Shown: positions 44,909-53,752 of the stretch, in pieces
Layout of the letters: every line of letters begins with the position of its first letter
Position numbering within the stretch: position 1 is the stretch's first letter
Source of the DNA: Burkholderia pyrrocinia
GTDB lineage: Bacteria; Pseudomonadota; Gammaproteobacteria; Burkholderiales; Burkholderiaceae
NCBI RefSeq assembly: GCF_001028665.1
Contig: NZ_CP011504.1
Coordinates: 930,001 to 994,000, forward strand
Reading direction: 5' to 3'
DNA: 64,000 nt
Notes under the pieces: generated by a model
Databases searched by the model: none
What the model saw: only the letters and a program-made list of their open reading frames with translations
What the model was told of the DNA's origin: nothing
Translations under genes and position numbers: made by a program

Positions 44909-46462
44909 TCATATCCTGCGTTGCTGGCCCTGCCAGTACTGTTCGCGCAGGTCCTTCTTCAGCACCTTGCCGGCCGTGCTGCGCGGCAGCGCGGCGACGA
45001 AGTCCACGCTCTTCGGCGCCTTCACCGAGCCGAGCTTCTCCTTGCACAGCGCGACGAGTTCGTCCGCGCTCACGTGCTGGCCGGCATTGAGCTCGACGAC
45101 GGCCTTCACGGCCTCGCCCCACTTGTCGTCGGGCACGCCGATCACCGCGCAGTCCTGCACCGCCGGGTGCGCCCAGATCACCTGCTCGACCTCGCTCGGA
45201 TAGACGTTGAAGCCGCCGCTGATGATCATGTCCTTCTTGCGGTCGGTGATGTGCAGATAGCCTTCGGTATCGAGATGACCGATGTCGCCGGTGTGCAGCC
45301 AGCCGTCGACGATCGTCTCGGCCGTCTTGTTCGGCGCGTTGTAGTACCCCTTCATCACGAGATCGCCGCGCACGCAGATCTCGCCGGTCTCGCCCTGCTT
45401 CAGCGCGTCGCCGCGATCGTCGACGATCTCGACGCGCACCAGCGGGTTCGGGCGGCCGACCGACGACAGCCGCTCGTCCGGCGCGAGCCGGCCGTCGACA
45501 AAGTGCTCGGCCGGCGTCAGGTACGAGATCGACGCGGGGGCCTCGGTCTGCCCGTAGCCGCCCGTCATCACCGGCCCGAATACGTCGATCGCACGCTTGA
45601 GCTTCTCGACCGACATCGGCGCCGCACCGTAAAGGAAGTAGCGCAGCGACGAGAAATCGACCTTGTCGATGCCGGGAATATCGAGCAGCCTGTAGATCAC
45701 GGTCGGCGGCAGGAAGAACTCGGTCACGCGATGCGTCACGATCGCATCAAGCAGCAGCGCCGGATCAGGCTTCGGCAGCACGACCACCGTGCCGCCACGC
45801 GCGGTGCATGGCAACGACAACATGCCGGCCGTGTGCGTCATCGGCGCCGCGGCGAGATTCACCGGGCGTTCGTTTCCGTACGACATTGCGATCATGAACT
45901 GTGCGAAGTACGTCTGCAGCGAACGGTGCGTGTTCATCACGCCCTTCGGCGCACCGGTCGTGCCGCCCGTCGCCGACAATGCAACGACGTCATCCATTGC
46001 GTAATCCACCGCCGGTGGCGTCGACGGCTGGGCTCCGCTCCAGGTGGCCAGCGACGGCGCCCACGGCAGGTCGGCGTCGAGGCACACCCACAGCCGGACC
46101 TTCGGCAGGCTCGGCCGCAACGCGTCGATCGATGATGCGAACGCCTGGTGAAAGAACAGCACTTCGCAGTCGAACGCTTCGAGCACGTACTGATTCTCGG
46201 CCGGCGCGTTGCGACCGTTCACCGGTATATACGCGAGCCCGGCCCGCCACATCCCGAGCGCGCAGCTCCAGCCGATCACGTCGTTGTCCGCCCACACAGC
46301 CGCCTTCGTCTCCTTCGCGAAGCCGGCGGCAAGAAGTCCGTTGGCGATGCGGCACGACAGCTCGCCGATCTCCTGGAACGTATAGCTGCGGTCGCCCTGG
46401 ATATACGCAACGCCGTCGGGATTGCTGCGCCACCCGCGGTCGTAGAAATCGATAATGGCCAT
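44909..46462 (-). CDS. Acyl-CoA synthetase (AMP-forming)
   Basis: Adenylate-forming CoA ligase, 517 aa. P-loop-like SATGGTTGAPKGVMNTH near residue 163; GGYGQTEAPASI; GWLHTGDIGHLDTEGYLHIT; hinge DRKKDMIISGGFNVYPSEVE; catalytic Lys in RSTAGKVLKKDLRE. Activates a carboxylic acid for the beta-oxidation-like enzymes of the island. The chain length or ring type cannot be told. ATG 46462 lies 43 bp after the saccharopine-dehydrogenase-like gene. Confidence 0.93.
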   Translation of the reverse strand: MAIIDFYDRGWRSNPDGVAYIQGDRSYTFQEIGELSCRIANGLLAAGFAKETKAAVWADNDVIGWSCALGMWRAGLAYIPVNGRNAPAENQYVLEAFDCEVLFFHQAFASSIDALRPSLPKVRLWVCLDADLPWAPSLATWSGAQPSTPPAVDYAMDDVVALSATGGTTGAPKGVMNTHRSLQTYFAQFMIAMSYGNERPVNLAAAPMTHTAGMLSLPCTARGGTVVVLPKPDPALLLDAIVTHRVTEFFLPPTVIYRLLDIPGIDKVDFSSLRYFLYGAAPMSVEKLKRAIDVFGPVMTGGYGQTEAPASISYLTPAEHFVDGRLAPDERLSSVGRPNPLVRVEIVDDRGDALKQGETGEICVRGDLVMKGYYNAPNKTAETIVDGWLHTGDIGHLDTEGYLHITDRKKDMIISGGFNVYPSEVEQVIWAHPAVQDCAVIGVPDDKWGEAVKAVVELNAGQHVSADELVALCKEKLGSVKAPKSVDFVAALPRSTAGKVLKKDLREQYWQGQQRRI

Positions 46463-46504
46463 TTCACAGGTTCCGTTGAGTCTGTACCGGTACGGCTGCG
46501 GTCG

Positions 46505-47638
46505 TCACAGTTGCGTGACCGTGGCGCGCGCGAGCCCGCGTTGTTCAAGAAAGCCGAGCAGGTAGCGATGGCCGAACGCCTTCGAACCCGATGCGAAGCC
46601 GACCTTCGCGGTATCGCCATCCAGGAGCTTGATGGCGCCCGCTGCATGCAATGCACCGGTCGCGATGTACGGCGTGATGCCATGCAGCGTCGCGCGGACT
46701 GCGTTAAGGTGGCCACGACCGATCGCGAAGTCGACCGTGCGATGAAGCGACGTACGCTCGCGCGGTGGCATCGACGGCGTCGTCGAATCCACGATCTGCT
46801 TCAGCACCGCGTCCTGCTGTTCGCGCGGCAAGTGCTTGTACTCCGCATCCCATTTTTGGCCGAGCGCATGCACCATCTGCATCGCGTTGTTATCGTAGAA
46901 ACCGACGGACGAGATACAGCTGCGCACACGCGCGTCATGCTCGAAGTACACCGGCAGGGACGTGCCGCCCCACGGCAGCGAGAACACCGGCTGAATGAAA
47001 TCCGGGGAGACGATGCTGAACGAAGCGTGCTGTTCGTGCGGCACCAGCTGCTTTTCCCACAGATAGCAGGCTTCCTGTCGATACCCTTCGAAGATGGTTG
47101 CCGTCGAACCGACGCTTACGCCGGCGCCTGCGCCCCGCGGGCCGCGCGTAAGCGTTGCGGTTTCCAGCGCATCGATGCCCGGCGTCTCGAGTGCCAGCTC
47201 CGCGGCAATTTCCGCGAACGAGTACATGTACGCAACCGAAGGGGACAGCAGCAGCCCTGCCTGCCGATACAGTTCGCCGAACTGTTCTCGGACCTGGCGG
47301 ATATAGTGCTGTTCGCCCGTGGTGTCGAGGTAATGACAACCTGCCTTGAGCGCTGCTTCGACAGACACCAAACCGAAATTGAAGAACGGTCCGACCGTGT
47401 TGCATACGACCTTTGCGCCACGGAATGCGTTGACGAGGGAATCGACGCTGTGATCCGCCTCGATGATCTCGAAGTTCGCCGATTCAAGGCGCACGACGCG
47501 CTGCGCCATCATTTCCTTCGCGCGGCCCGCGTTGCGCGCGACCGCGGTGAACGGGATGTTCTGGTCGATCAGCCAGTCCATGATCAACATGCCGGTGTAA
47601 CCGCTTGCGCCATAAACGACGACGGGGTGCTTAGCCAT
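46505..47638 (-). CDS. Saccharopine-dehydrogenase-like reductase
   Basis: A 377-aa protein with an N-terminal Rossmann domain (HPVVVYGASGYTGMLIMDWL, VVCNTVGPFFNFGLVSVEAA, CHYLDTTGEQHYI) of the saccharopine dehydrogenase/trans-acting enoyl reductase type. The C-terminal half is not recognised. Related proteins reduce enoyl or imine-like bonds. First gene of a unit (this, ligase, thiolase, FAD oxidase, perhaps TetR) and preceded by element copy 2. ATG 47638 has GGAGACA a few bases upstream. Confidence 0.78.
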   Translation of the reverse strand: MAKHPVVVYGASGYTGMLIMDWLIDQNIPFTAVARNAGRAKEMMAQRVVRLESANFEIIEADHSVDSLVNAFRGAKVVCNTVGPFFNFGLVSVEAALKAGCHYLDTTGEQHYIRQVREQFGELYRQAGLLLSPSVAYMYSFAEIAAELALETPGIDALETATLTRGPRGAGAGVSVGSTATIFEGYRQEACYLWEKQLVPHEQHASFSIVSPDFIQPVFSLPWGGTSLPVYFEHDARVRSCISSVGFYDNNAMQMVHALGQKWDAEYKHLPREQQDAVLKQIVDSTTPSMPPRERTSLHRTVDFAIGRGHLNAVRATLHGITPYIATGALHAAGAIKLLDGDTAKVGFASGSKAFGHRYLLGFLEQRGLARATVTQL

Positions 47639-47744
47639 GGTTGTCTCCTGAAACGTACGTTGTTCAAAATCGATTCGGCCGAACGCCGGGTACTGCCGCT
47701 TCACATCCGGGGGGTGTTTCTTTTGTAGAACACATTACCAATCT

Positions 47745-47802
47745 TAGGTCACTATGACAAAGTAAACGGCAAAGAAAAAGGCAGGGTATTCCCGGTCCTG
47801 TC
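47745..47802 (-). promoter_or_regulatory. Island promoter element, copy 2
   Basis: GTCACTATGAC (47748-47758), 21 bp with an A-rich tract, then GGCAGGGTATTCCC plus CCTGTC (47780-47802, with a 3-bp insertion GGT). On the minus strand TTGTCA (47755-47760), a 17-bp gap and TAATGT (47732-47737) form the best promoter of the set. It drives the saccharopine-dehydrogenase-like gene 94 bp further on. It also follows the cytochrome c stop at 47815. Confidence 0.7.
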
Positions 47803-47814
47803 GCGCGACGCGCA

Positions 47815-48486
47815 TCATCGGGCCGCACCGCCCGGCGACAGGCCGGCCAGGTAGTGCGCGACTGCCCGCGTGTCGTCGCCCGACAGCGTCGCGGCGACGC
47901 CGTTCATCGCACCGCCCGGATCGTGGCGCTGGCCCGACCGGAACGCCGCGAGCTGCGCTTCCAGGTAAAGCTGCCCCTGGCCCGCGAGCCGCGGCGCCTG
48001 GTCCTTGCCCGTCAGCGCCGCGCCGTGGCACGCCTGGCAGCTTCTGGCCGCCACCAGCGCCATCCCGCGCTTGTCGAGCGCGGCGTCGGCCGGCACGGCT
48101 TCGTTGCGCGCCGGCGCCTGCCGTGCGAAATAGGTCGCCAGCGCGTCGATCTTCGCGTCGTCGAGTTCGCGCGCGAGCGGCCCCATATACGCGTTGCCGC
48201 GCCGGTCGCTAGCGAATGCGCGTAGTTGCGCGGCGATATACGTGGCCGGCTGCCCGGACAGCGACGGATACCACGCGTTCTGCGACTGGCCGCGCACGCC
48301 GTGGCAGAAGAAGCACGTCTCCTGCGGCTGCGGCCACGCGCCGCTGTTGGCCTTGTCCATATCGCCGATCGCGGCCATCGCCTTCTGGTAACGCATGCCG
48401 TCGACGAGGTCGGGCCCGAACAGCACGCCTGCCGCCACCACACCGGCTACCGCAAGCGCGGCGCCGATCGTCAGTGTCCGTTTCAT
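47815..48486 (-). CDS. Dihaem cytochrome c (c4-like)
   Basis: A 223-aa exported or membrane-anchored cytochrome. N-terminal signal/anchor LTIGAALAVAGVVAAGVLFG; haem sites CFFCH (residues 58-62) and CQACH (150-154); repeated PSLSGQPATYIAAQLRAF and PRLAGQGQLYLEAQLAAF show the c4-type internal duplication. Its ATG directly follows the amine oxidase stop, so the pair is coupled; it is the probable electron acceptor of that oxidase, as CycN is for NicA2. Confidence 0.9.
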   Translation of the reverse strand: MKRTLTIGAALAVAGVVAAGVLFGPDLVDGMRYQKAMAAIGDMDKANSGAWPQPQETCFFCHGVRGQSQNAWYPSLSGQPATYIAAQLRAFASDRRGNAYMGPLARELDDAKIDALATYFARQAPARNEAVPADAALDKRGMALVAARSCQACHGAALTGKDQAPRLAGQGQLYLEAQLAAFRSGQRHDPGGAMNGVAATLSGDDTRAVAHYLAGLSPGGAAR

Positions 48487-49965
48487 TCACGCCTCCCCGC
48501 CGCGGCCGGCCAGTTTGCCGAGCGCCTGCAGCGCCGCGCGATGCCCGGAGCGCACCGCGCCATCCATCGCGCCGGGCCAGAGGTCGGCCGTCTCGGTGCC
48601 CGACCAGATCAGCCGGCCGACCTCGGGACGCAGGAACTTGCCCCACTTCGTCCAGAAGCCGGGCGGCAGCGGATGGATGCATTGCAGCGTCCACGGATCG
48701 ACGCGGCCCCAGTCGTAGTCGTGAAACTGCGTCGGATGCAGCGCCTTGTCGCCGAACGCCCGCGCGAAGATGGCCGACAGCATCTGTTCAGCGGCCTTCG
48801 ATTCGGCCGGCAGCGCGCCCGGCGCGACGAACGCGCTCAGCACGCCGACCGAACCGTCCGGCGGCGAGTTGTCGTACGCCATGAAGACCGGCCCGCCGAC
48901 CTCGAAGATCTGCCCGTTGTAGCCGTCGTCGCGCCAGAACGGACGCTCGTACACATGCACCGTCTTGCGCATCGGCGCGTTCGCCGGCCAGTTCCGGTGC
49001 AACTGCGCGCGACCGTCCGGCAGCGGCGGATCGAACACGATCTGGTTGCACAGCGCCGGATTGAGCGCAACGACTACGCGCCGTGCGCGGATCACGCCGC
49101 GATCGGTCTGCACGTCGACCACCTCGCGATCCCATCCCGATATCTTGCGCACCGGGCAGGACAGTTGCACCTTCGCGCCGAGTTCGTTCGCCATCCTGAT
49201 GCTCAATACCTGCGAGCCGCCGACGAAGCGCGTTTCCTGCGCGCCGCCCTTGATCGATTCGAGTTTCGCGTAATCGCAGTCGGCGCTGTTGATCATCGAC
49301 AGGTAGTGCAGCAGCCCGAGCTGCGCCGGTGCGCCGCCGAGCGACAGCTTGGCCGCGACGCCGAGGAAGTAGCCGTCCTCGTAGGTCACGCCCTGCTTGA
49401 GCAGCCAGTCGCCGTAGGTCAGCTTGTCGAGTTCCGCCGCATGCCGTGCGGTCCAGGGCTCGCGGGACGGCACGCCGCGCGCGAGCGCGCCGAGCTTAGT
49501 GCCGATCGCGTCGTCGCCGCCCGAGCCGCCGTGAAGATCCTGTGCGACGCGCGCGTCGCCGGCCAGCACGACCGTCTTGCCCGCATACCAGGTCGGGAAC
49601 GTATCGACGCCGAGTTCGCGCGCGAGATCGGCGATCGCCGTTTGCCCGGGGCCGATCCACTGGCCACCGGCTTCGGACACGACGCCATGCCCGAGGTCAT
49701 GGTTGAAGGTCCGGCCGCCGACGCGATCGCGCGCCTCGAGCACGACGAACGATTCGCAACCGGCGCGCTTCAGGTCGCGTGCGGCGGTCAACCCGGCGAG
49801 CCCGGCCCCGATGATGACGACATCGAACACGCCACGCTCCGCCGAAGCCGGCGCCGTGCTTGCCGCGAACGACATGTCTCCGGCCGCGAGCGACGCGGCG
49901 CCCGCGGCCGCGACGCGCAGTACCTGACGCCGGGCCCGCGGGTCCGGCTTGTGCTTGCGATTCAT
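48487..49965 (-). CDS. Tat-exported flavin amine oxidase/dehydrogenase
   Basis: A 492-aa flavin monoamine oxidase-family enzyme. Twin-arginine signal ARRQVLRVAAAGAASLAA; FAD motif VVIIGAGLAGLTAARDL (50-66) and EARDRVGGRT; the conserved lysine region PMRKTVHVYERPFWRDD; C-terminal flavin site GTETADLWPGAMDGAVRSG. It should oxidise an amine in the periplasm and pass electrons to the cytochrome c encoded next. Closely related to the enzyme at 60321, with the same partner gene. Confidence 0.9.
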   Translation of the reverse strand: MNRKHKPDPRARRQVLRVAAAGAASLAAGDMSFAASTAPASAERGVFDVVIIGAGLAGLTAARDLKRAGCESFVVLEARDRVGGRTFNHDLGHGVVSEAGGQWIGPGQTAIADLARELGVDTFPTWYAGKTVVLAGDARVAQDLHGGSGGDDAIGTKLGALARGVPSREPWTARHAAELDKLTYGDWLLKQGVTYEDGYFLGVAAKLSLGGAPAQLGLLHYLSMINSADCDYAKLESIKGGAQETRFVGGSQVLSIRMANELGAKVQLSCPVRKISGWDREVVDVQTDRGVIRARRVVVALNPALCNQIVFDPPLPDGRAQLHRNWPANAPMRKTVHVYERPFWRDDGYNGQIFEVGGPVFMAYDNSPPDGSVGVLSAFVAPGALPAESKAAEQMLSAIFARAFGDKALHPTQFHDYDWGRVDPWTLQCIHPLPPGFWTKWGKFLRPEVGRLIWSGTETADLWPGAMDGAVRSGHRAALQALGKLAGRGGEA

Positions 49966-50007
49966 CTTGGGTGCTCCATCCTTCCTGGCTTTTTTAGTGG
50001 ATTCAAC

Positions 50008-50976
50008 TCACGGCGCAGCCAGCACGCCGTCCTGCGAAAACAGGATCGGCTTGCCGCGCGCATCGATCAGCGCCGCGGTGAGCGTCGCGCGATCTGTGCG
50101 CTGCGCGACGTCGAACGGGCCGCCGGCCACGCGCTGCGTCAGCACGAGGCCGTCCAGCCCGACGCCGGTCAGCCCGCCGCCGGTCGCGACGAGATCGGTG
50201 ATCGAACTACGCGTGCCGGTGTGCTGCGCCACCCACGTCGCGCCGCCGTCGCGGCTCTCGAACAGGCTACCGAGCAGCCCGCCGACCACGATCCGGCCGT
50301 CCGGCATCGCGACGCCCGACCACAACGTGCCCTTGCCGCCGGTCGGCAGATAGGTCCAGTTCGCACCGCCGTCGGCCGACTTGAGCACCATCCCCTGTTC
50401 GGACACGATGTAAAGCGCCTGCGCGGCGTCGGCGAACACGTGATAGAGATTGCGGTCGGCCTTGCCGCCGCCCGGTGGCTTCGGCAGCGTCGTGCGCGCC
50501 CACGTCTTGCCGCCGTCGTGCGTCTGCAGCATCAGCGACCACAGGCCGACGGCAATGCCGTCCCGCGCGTTCGTGAACAGCACCGAGAACAGCGGTTGGT
50601 CGACCGACGTATCGAGCCGCTGCGTGACCCACGTGTCGCCGCCGTCGTCGGTCGCGAGAATCCCGCCCCACTGGCCGACGGCCCAGCCGTGCTTCGCATC
50701 CGCGAACGACACGGCCGACAGCGTCGCCGCTACCGGCACGCGTTGCGCCTGCCGCCAGGTCTTGCCGTCGTCGTCGGACAGCAGCACGATGCCGTGCTCG
50801 CCGACCGCGACGATCCGCGATCCGGCGCGCGTCGCATCCATCAGCATCCGGTGCGTCGGCGCGGCCCAGGCATGCGCGGGTTTCGCGGCCCAGGCCGCAA
50901 CCGTTCCGTCCTGCGGTTGCGCGAAGGCCGCCGCGGCGGCGCAGAGCGCGGTACAGGCAACGAGCGTCTTGATCAT
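50008..50976 (-). CDS. YCF48-like Asp-box beta-propeller, exported
   Basis: A 322-aa protein with a signal peptide (LVACTALCAAAAAFAQ) and five Asp-box repeats: SDDDGKTW, TDDGGDTW, THDGGKTW, SADGGANW and SRDGGATW, at about residues 67, 109, 152, 200 and 241. This is the YCF48/HCF136-like propeller; no sialidase catalytic residues are seen. Such proteins are often encoded between MMPL transporters and DUF1302/DUF1329 genes, as here, and may assist envelope assembly or transport. ATG 50976. Confidence 0.87.
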   Translation of the reverse strand: MIKTLVACTALCAAAAAFAQPQDGTVAAWAAKPAHAWAAPTHRMLMDATRAGSRIVAVGEHGIVLLSDDDGKTWRQAQRVPVAATLSAVSFADAKHGWAVGQWGGILATDDGGDTWVTQRLDTSVDQPLFSVLFTNARDGIAVGLWSLMLQTHDGGKTWARTTLPKPPGGGKADRNLYHVFADAAQALYIVSEQGMVLKSADGGANWTYLPTGGKGTLWSGVAMPDGRIVVGGLLGSLFESRDGGATWVAQHTGTRSSITDLVATGGGLTGVGLDGLVLTQRVAGGPFDVAQRTDRATLTAALIDARGKPILFSQDGVLAAP

Positions 50977-51007
50977 GGAAGAACCTCCGTAGTGGTATGC
51001 GCCGGCA

Positions 51008-51292
51008 TCAGTGGCTGAACAGCACCGACCAGCCGGCATGCGCGACGCCGAGCGCGACGACGGCGGGCTTGTCGGCACCCTGCGCGGCCGCCGCCTGCCG
51101 TCCGGCGTCGCCGTCGTTGGACGACGGGGCCATAGCCGGTTCGTCGACCGCGACGTGGCGCACACTGACGCGTTGCGCGTCGGTCGCGAACGTGCGGGCC
51201 GGCGCGGGTTGTTGCGCAACCGTTTCATGGAAGCGTGCGAAGCCTGTCGCCACGAGGCAAAGTGCGCCGCAAACAGCAAAGGTCTTGACCAT
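51008..51292 (-). CDS. Small exported protein between transporter and Asp-box gene
   Basis: A 94-aa protein with a signal peptide (MVKTFAVCGALCLVATGFA) strikingly like that of the following Asp-box protein (MIKTLVACTALCAAAAAFA). The rest (TFATDAQRVSVRHVAVDEPA, then a disordered Gly/Ala part and GVAHAGWSVLFSH) matches no family that I know. It is 31 bp from both neighbours, so it is plainly part of the operon. Possibly a periplasmic accessory of the MMPL transporter. Confidence 0.6.
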   Translation of the reverse strand: MVKTFAVCGALCLVATGFARFHETVAQQPAPARTFATDAQRVSVRHVAVDEPAMAPSSNDGDAGRQAAAAQGADKPAVVALGVAHAGWSVLFSH

Positions 51293-51323
51293 GACTGGAT
51301 CTCCGTCGGGATGTGCGTCTACT

Positions 51324-53684
51324 TCAGTGGCTGAACAGGCCTGGTGCGCGGGCCGGCTTGCGGCGCGGGAACCAGCGTTCGAGCAGCGACGCGAGCGCGG
51401 GCAGCGCGGTCATCGCCATCACCAGGTTCACGATGAACATGAACGCGAGCAGCTTGCCCATGTCGGCCTGGAACTTGAGCGCCGAGAAGCTCCACGTCGC
51501 GACGCCGATCGCCAGCGTGATCGCGGTGAAGATCGTGGCCACGCCCACTTCGAGCATCGCGTGCTGCACGGCCTTCACGATGTCCTGCCCGCCCGCGAGA
51601 TGCACCTGCAGCCGGTTGTAGATGTAGAACGCGTAATCGACACCGATGCCTACCGCCAGCACCATCACCGGCAACGTCGCGACCGTCAGCCCGATCTGCA
51701 ACTCCTTCATGAACCAGTAGCCGATGAAGGTCGCGACCGACAGCGGCACGCAGCACGCGAGCATCGCGCGCCAGTCGCGGTAGGCGAGGAACACGAGCAC
51801 CAGGATCGCCGCATACACGTAGAGCATCATCGGCAGCTCGCTCTTCTCGACTTCGTCGTTGGTCGCGGCGAGCACGCCCGCGTTGCCCGCGGCCAGCCGC
51901 ACCGTGATGCCCGGGAACGGATGCGACGCGCGGTATTGCTTCACGTCGTCGAGGATGCGGTTGATCATCGTCGCCTTGTGATCGGTCAGGAACAGATGTA
52001 CGGCCGTCATCCCGCAGTCGCGGCTCATGAAGCCCTTCAAGCGCGACACGTCGACCGACACCGCGCCGTAGTTCTCGGCAGCGATCGGCACAACGTTCAT
52101 CTTCGGGAAATCCTCGTTGTAGCCCTGGTTGTACGCGCGCAGCATCGCCGAGTACGATTGCACCGACACGACGCCCGGCTCGGTCTTCATCGCGGCCGAA
52201 AAGTCGTCCTCGTACAGGCCGACCGCCGGGTTGTCGCAGGCCTTGCCGTTCGACTCGATCGCAACGGTGAGCCAGTCGAGGCCCATGTCGTAGTTGCCGG
52301 CAATCGACGTCGCGTCGCGGTTGAATCGCGCGTCCGCACGCAGTTCCGGCGCGCCCGGCTGCAGCGTGCCGATCACGCGATCGCGGCTTTGCCACGCGGC
52401 GAGCGCGAAGATCGCCACCGTCAGCGCGACGGTGATGCCCGCGTACTTCGGCTCCGCCACGCGGGCGAGCACGCGCAGCGGCTTCGCACGCTGCTGCGCG
52501 CGCTTCAGCGAATTGTCCGCATAGGTTTTCGTGAAGTTGAAGCACGATGCCGCGACGGGCAGCAGGATCAGGTTCGTCACGATCTTGTACGCGACGCCGA
52601 GCGACGCGGTAATCGCCAGCTCGCGCACCATCGGGATCGGGATCAGCAGCAGCGTGATGAACGACACGAACGCGGTGATCAGCGCGAGCACGCCGGGGAT
52701 CAAGAGGCCGCTGAAGCTGTGGCGCGCCGCATCGAACGAACTCTGCCCGTGCGCGATCTCGCGGACGATGAAGTTCACCTGCTGCACGCCATGCGACACG
52801 CCGATCGCGAACACGAGGAACGGCACGAGCACCGCGAGCGGATCGAGGCCGAAGCCGAGCAGCTTCAACGTGCCGAACTGCCACACGAGCGACGTGAGCG
52901 AGCACGCGACCAGCAGCACCGTGAAGCGCACCGAATGGCAGTACCAGTACACCGCGAGCGTGGTCAGCAGCAGCGCGACCGCGCAGAAGCCGAGCACGGC
53001 CGTCGCGCCGTCGGCGATATCGCCGATCTGCTTCGCGAAACCGATGATCTGGATCTCGTAGCCGGCATCCTCGAACGGCTTGCGGATCTTGTCTTCGAGC
53101 AGGTGATTGAACGCCACGTAGTCGAGCACCTTGCCGGCGCTGTCACGCTCGTTCAGCTCGGCCGTGATCATCGCGCTGTCCTCGCCGTGCGACACGAGCG
53201 TGCCGACGTAGCCGCCGAGCGTCGTCGCGCGGCGCACGCGCGCCACGATGTCGGACGTCAACTGGTCGGGCGTGACCGTGCCCGGAATGATCGGCTCCGC
53301 GCGAAACCCTTCGTCGGTCACTTCGTTGACGAACGCGTTCGGCGTCCACAACGAACGCACGCCGATCCGGTCGACGTTCGGCAGGTACGTGACGGCCTGC
53401 GTGACGTCGTACAGCCGCGTCAGCCCCTGCTTCGACCAGATCGAGCCGTGCTTCGCGCGCACGACCACCGTGATCCGGTTCGCGCCGAGCAGGTCGTTCC
53501 GGTATTGCTGGAACGTGCGGATGTACTCGTGCCCGATCGGCATCTGCTTTTCGAAGCCGGCGTCCATGCGCAGTTGCACGGCGAACACGGCCATCGCGAC
53601 GGTGAACAACGCGATCGCCGCGAGCACGATCGCGCGGTGACCGAAGAAAAGCCTTTCCAGGCGACTGACCAGACGATTGAGCAC
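51324..53684 (-). CDS. MMPL/HAE3-type RND transporter
   Basis: A 786-aa inner-membrane RND protein of the MMPL/hydrophobe-exporter-3 type with two SSD-like halves. N-terminal helix (FGHRAIVLAAIALFTVAMAV), large periplasmic loop, TM2-6 (LFAIGVSHGVQQVNFIVREI with its GxSxG-like turn), second loop, and TM8-12 (VMVLAVGIGVDYAFYIYNRL, where GxGxDY carries the proton-relay Asp-Tyr). Relatives move lipids, hopanoids or other hydrophobic molecules. Here it should carry the island substrate across the envelope. Confidence 0.92.
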   Translation of the reverse strand: MLNRLVSRLERLFFGHRAIVLAAIALFTVAMAVFAVQLRMDAGFEKQMPIGHEYIRTFQQYRNDLLGANRITVVVRAKHGSIWSKQGLTRLYDVTQAVTYLPNVDRIGVRSLWTPNAFVNEVTDEGFRAEPIIPGTVTPDQLTSDIVARVRRATTLGGYVGTLVSHGEDSAMITAELNERDSAGKVLDYVAFNHLLEDKIRKPFEDAGYEIQIIGFAKQIGDIADGATAVLGFCAVALLLTTLAVYWYCHSVRFTVLLVACSLTSLVWQFGTLKLLGFGLDPLAVLVPFLVFAIGVSHGVQQVNFIVREIAHGQSSFDAARHSFSGLLIPGVLALITAFVSFITLLLIPIPMVRELAITASLGVAYKIVTNLILLPVAASCFNFTKTYADNSLKRAQQRAKPLRVLARVAEPKYAGITVALTVAIFALAAWQSRDRVIGTLQPGAPELRADARFNRDATSIAGNYDMGLDWLTVAIESNGKACDNPAVGLYEDDFSAAMKTEPGVVSVQSYSAMLRAYNQGYNEDFPKMNVVPIAAENYGAVSVDVSRLKGFMSRDCGMTAVHLFLTDHKATMINRILDDVKQYRASHPFPGITVRLAAGNAGVLAATNDEVEKSELPMMLYVYAAILVLVFLAYRDWRAMLACCVPLSVATFIGYWFMKELQIGLTVATLPVMVLAVGIGVDYAFYIYNRLQVHLAGGQDIVKAVQHAMLEVGVATIFTAITLAIGVATWSFSALKFQADMGKLLAFMFIVNLVMAMTALPALASLLERWFPRRKPARAPGLFSH

Positions 53685-53752
53685 GACGTTACCCCTTCAT
53701 GTATTCCGGTGGCGTACGCCACCTGCCACCTGCCGCTTGCCACCCGCCGCCG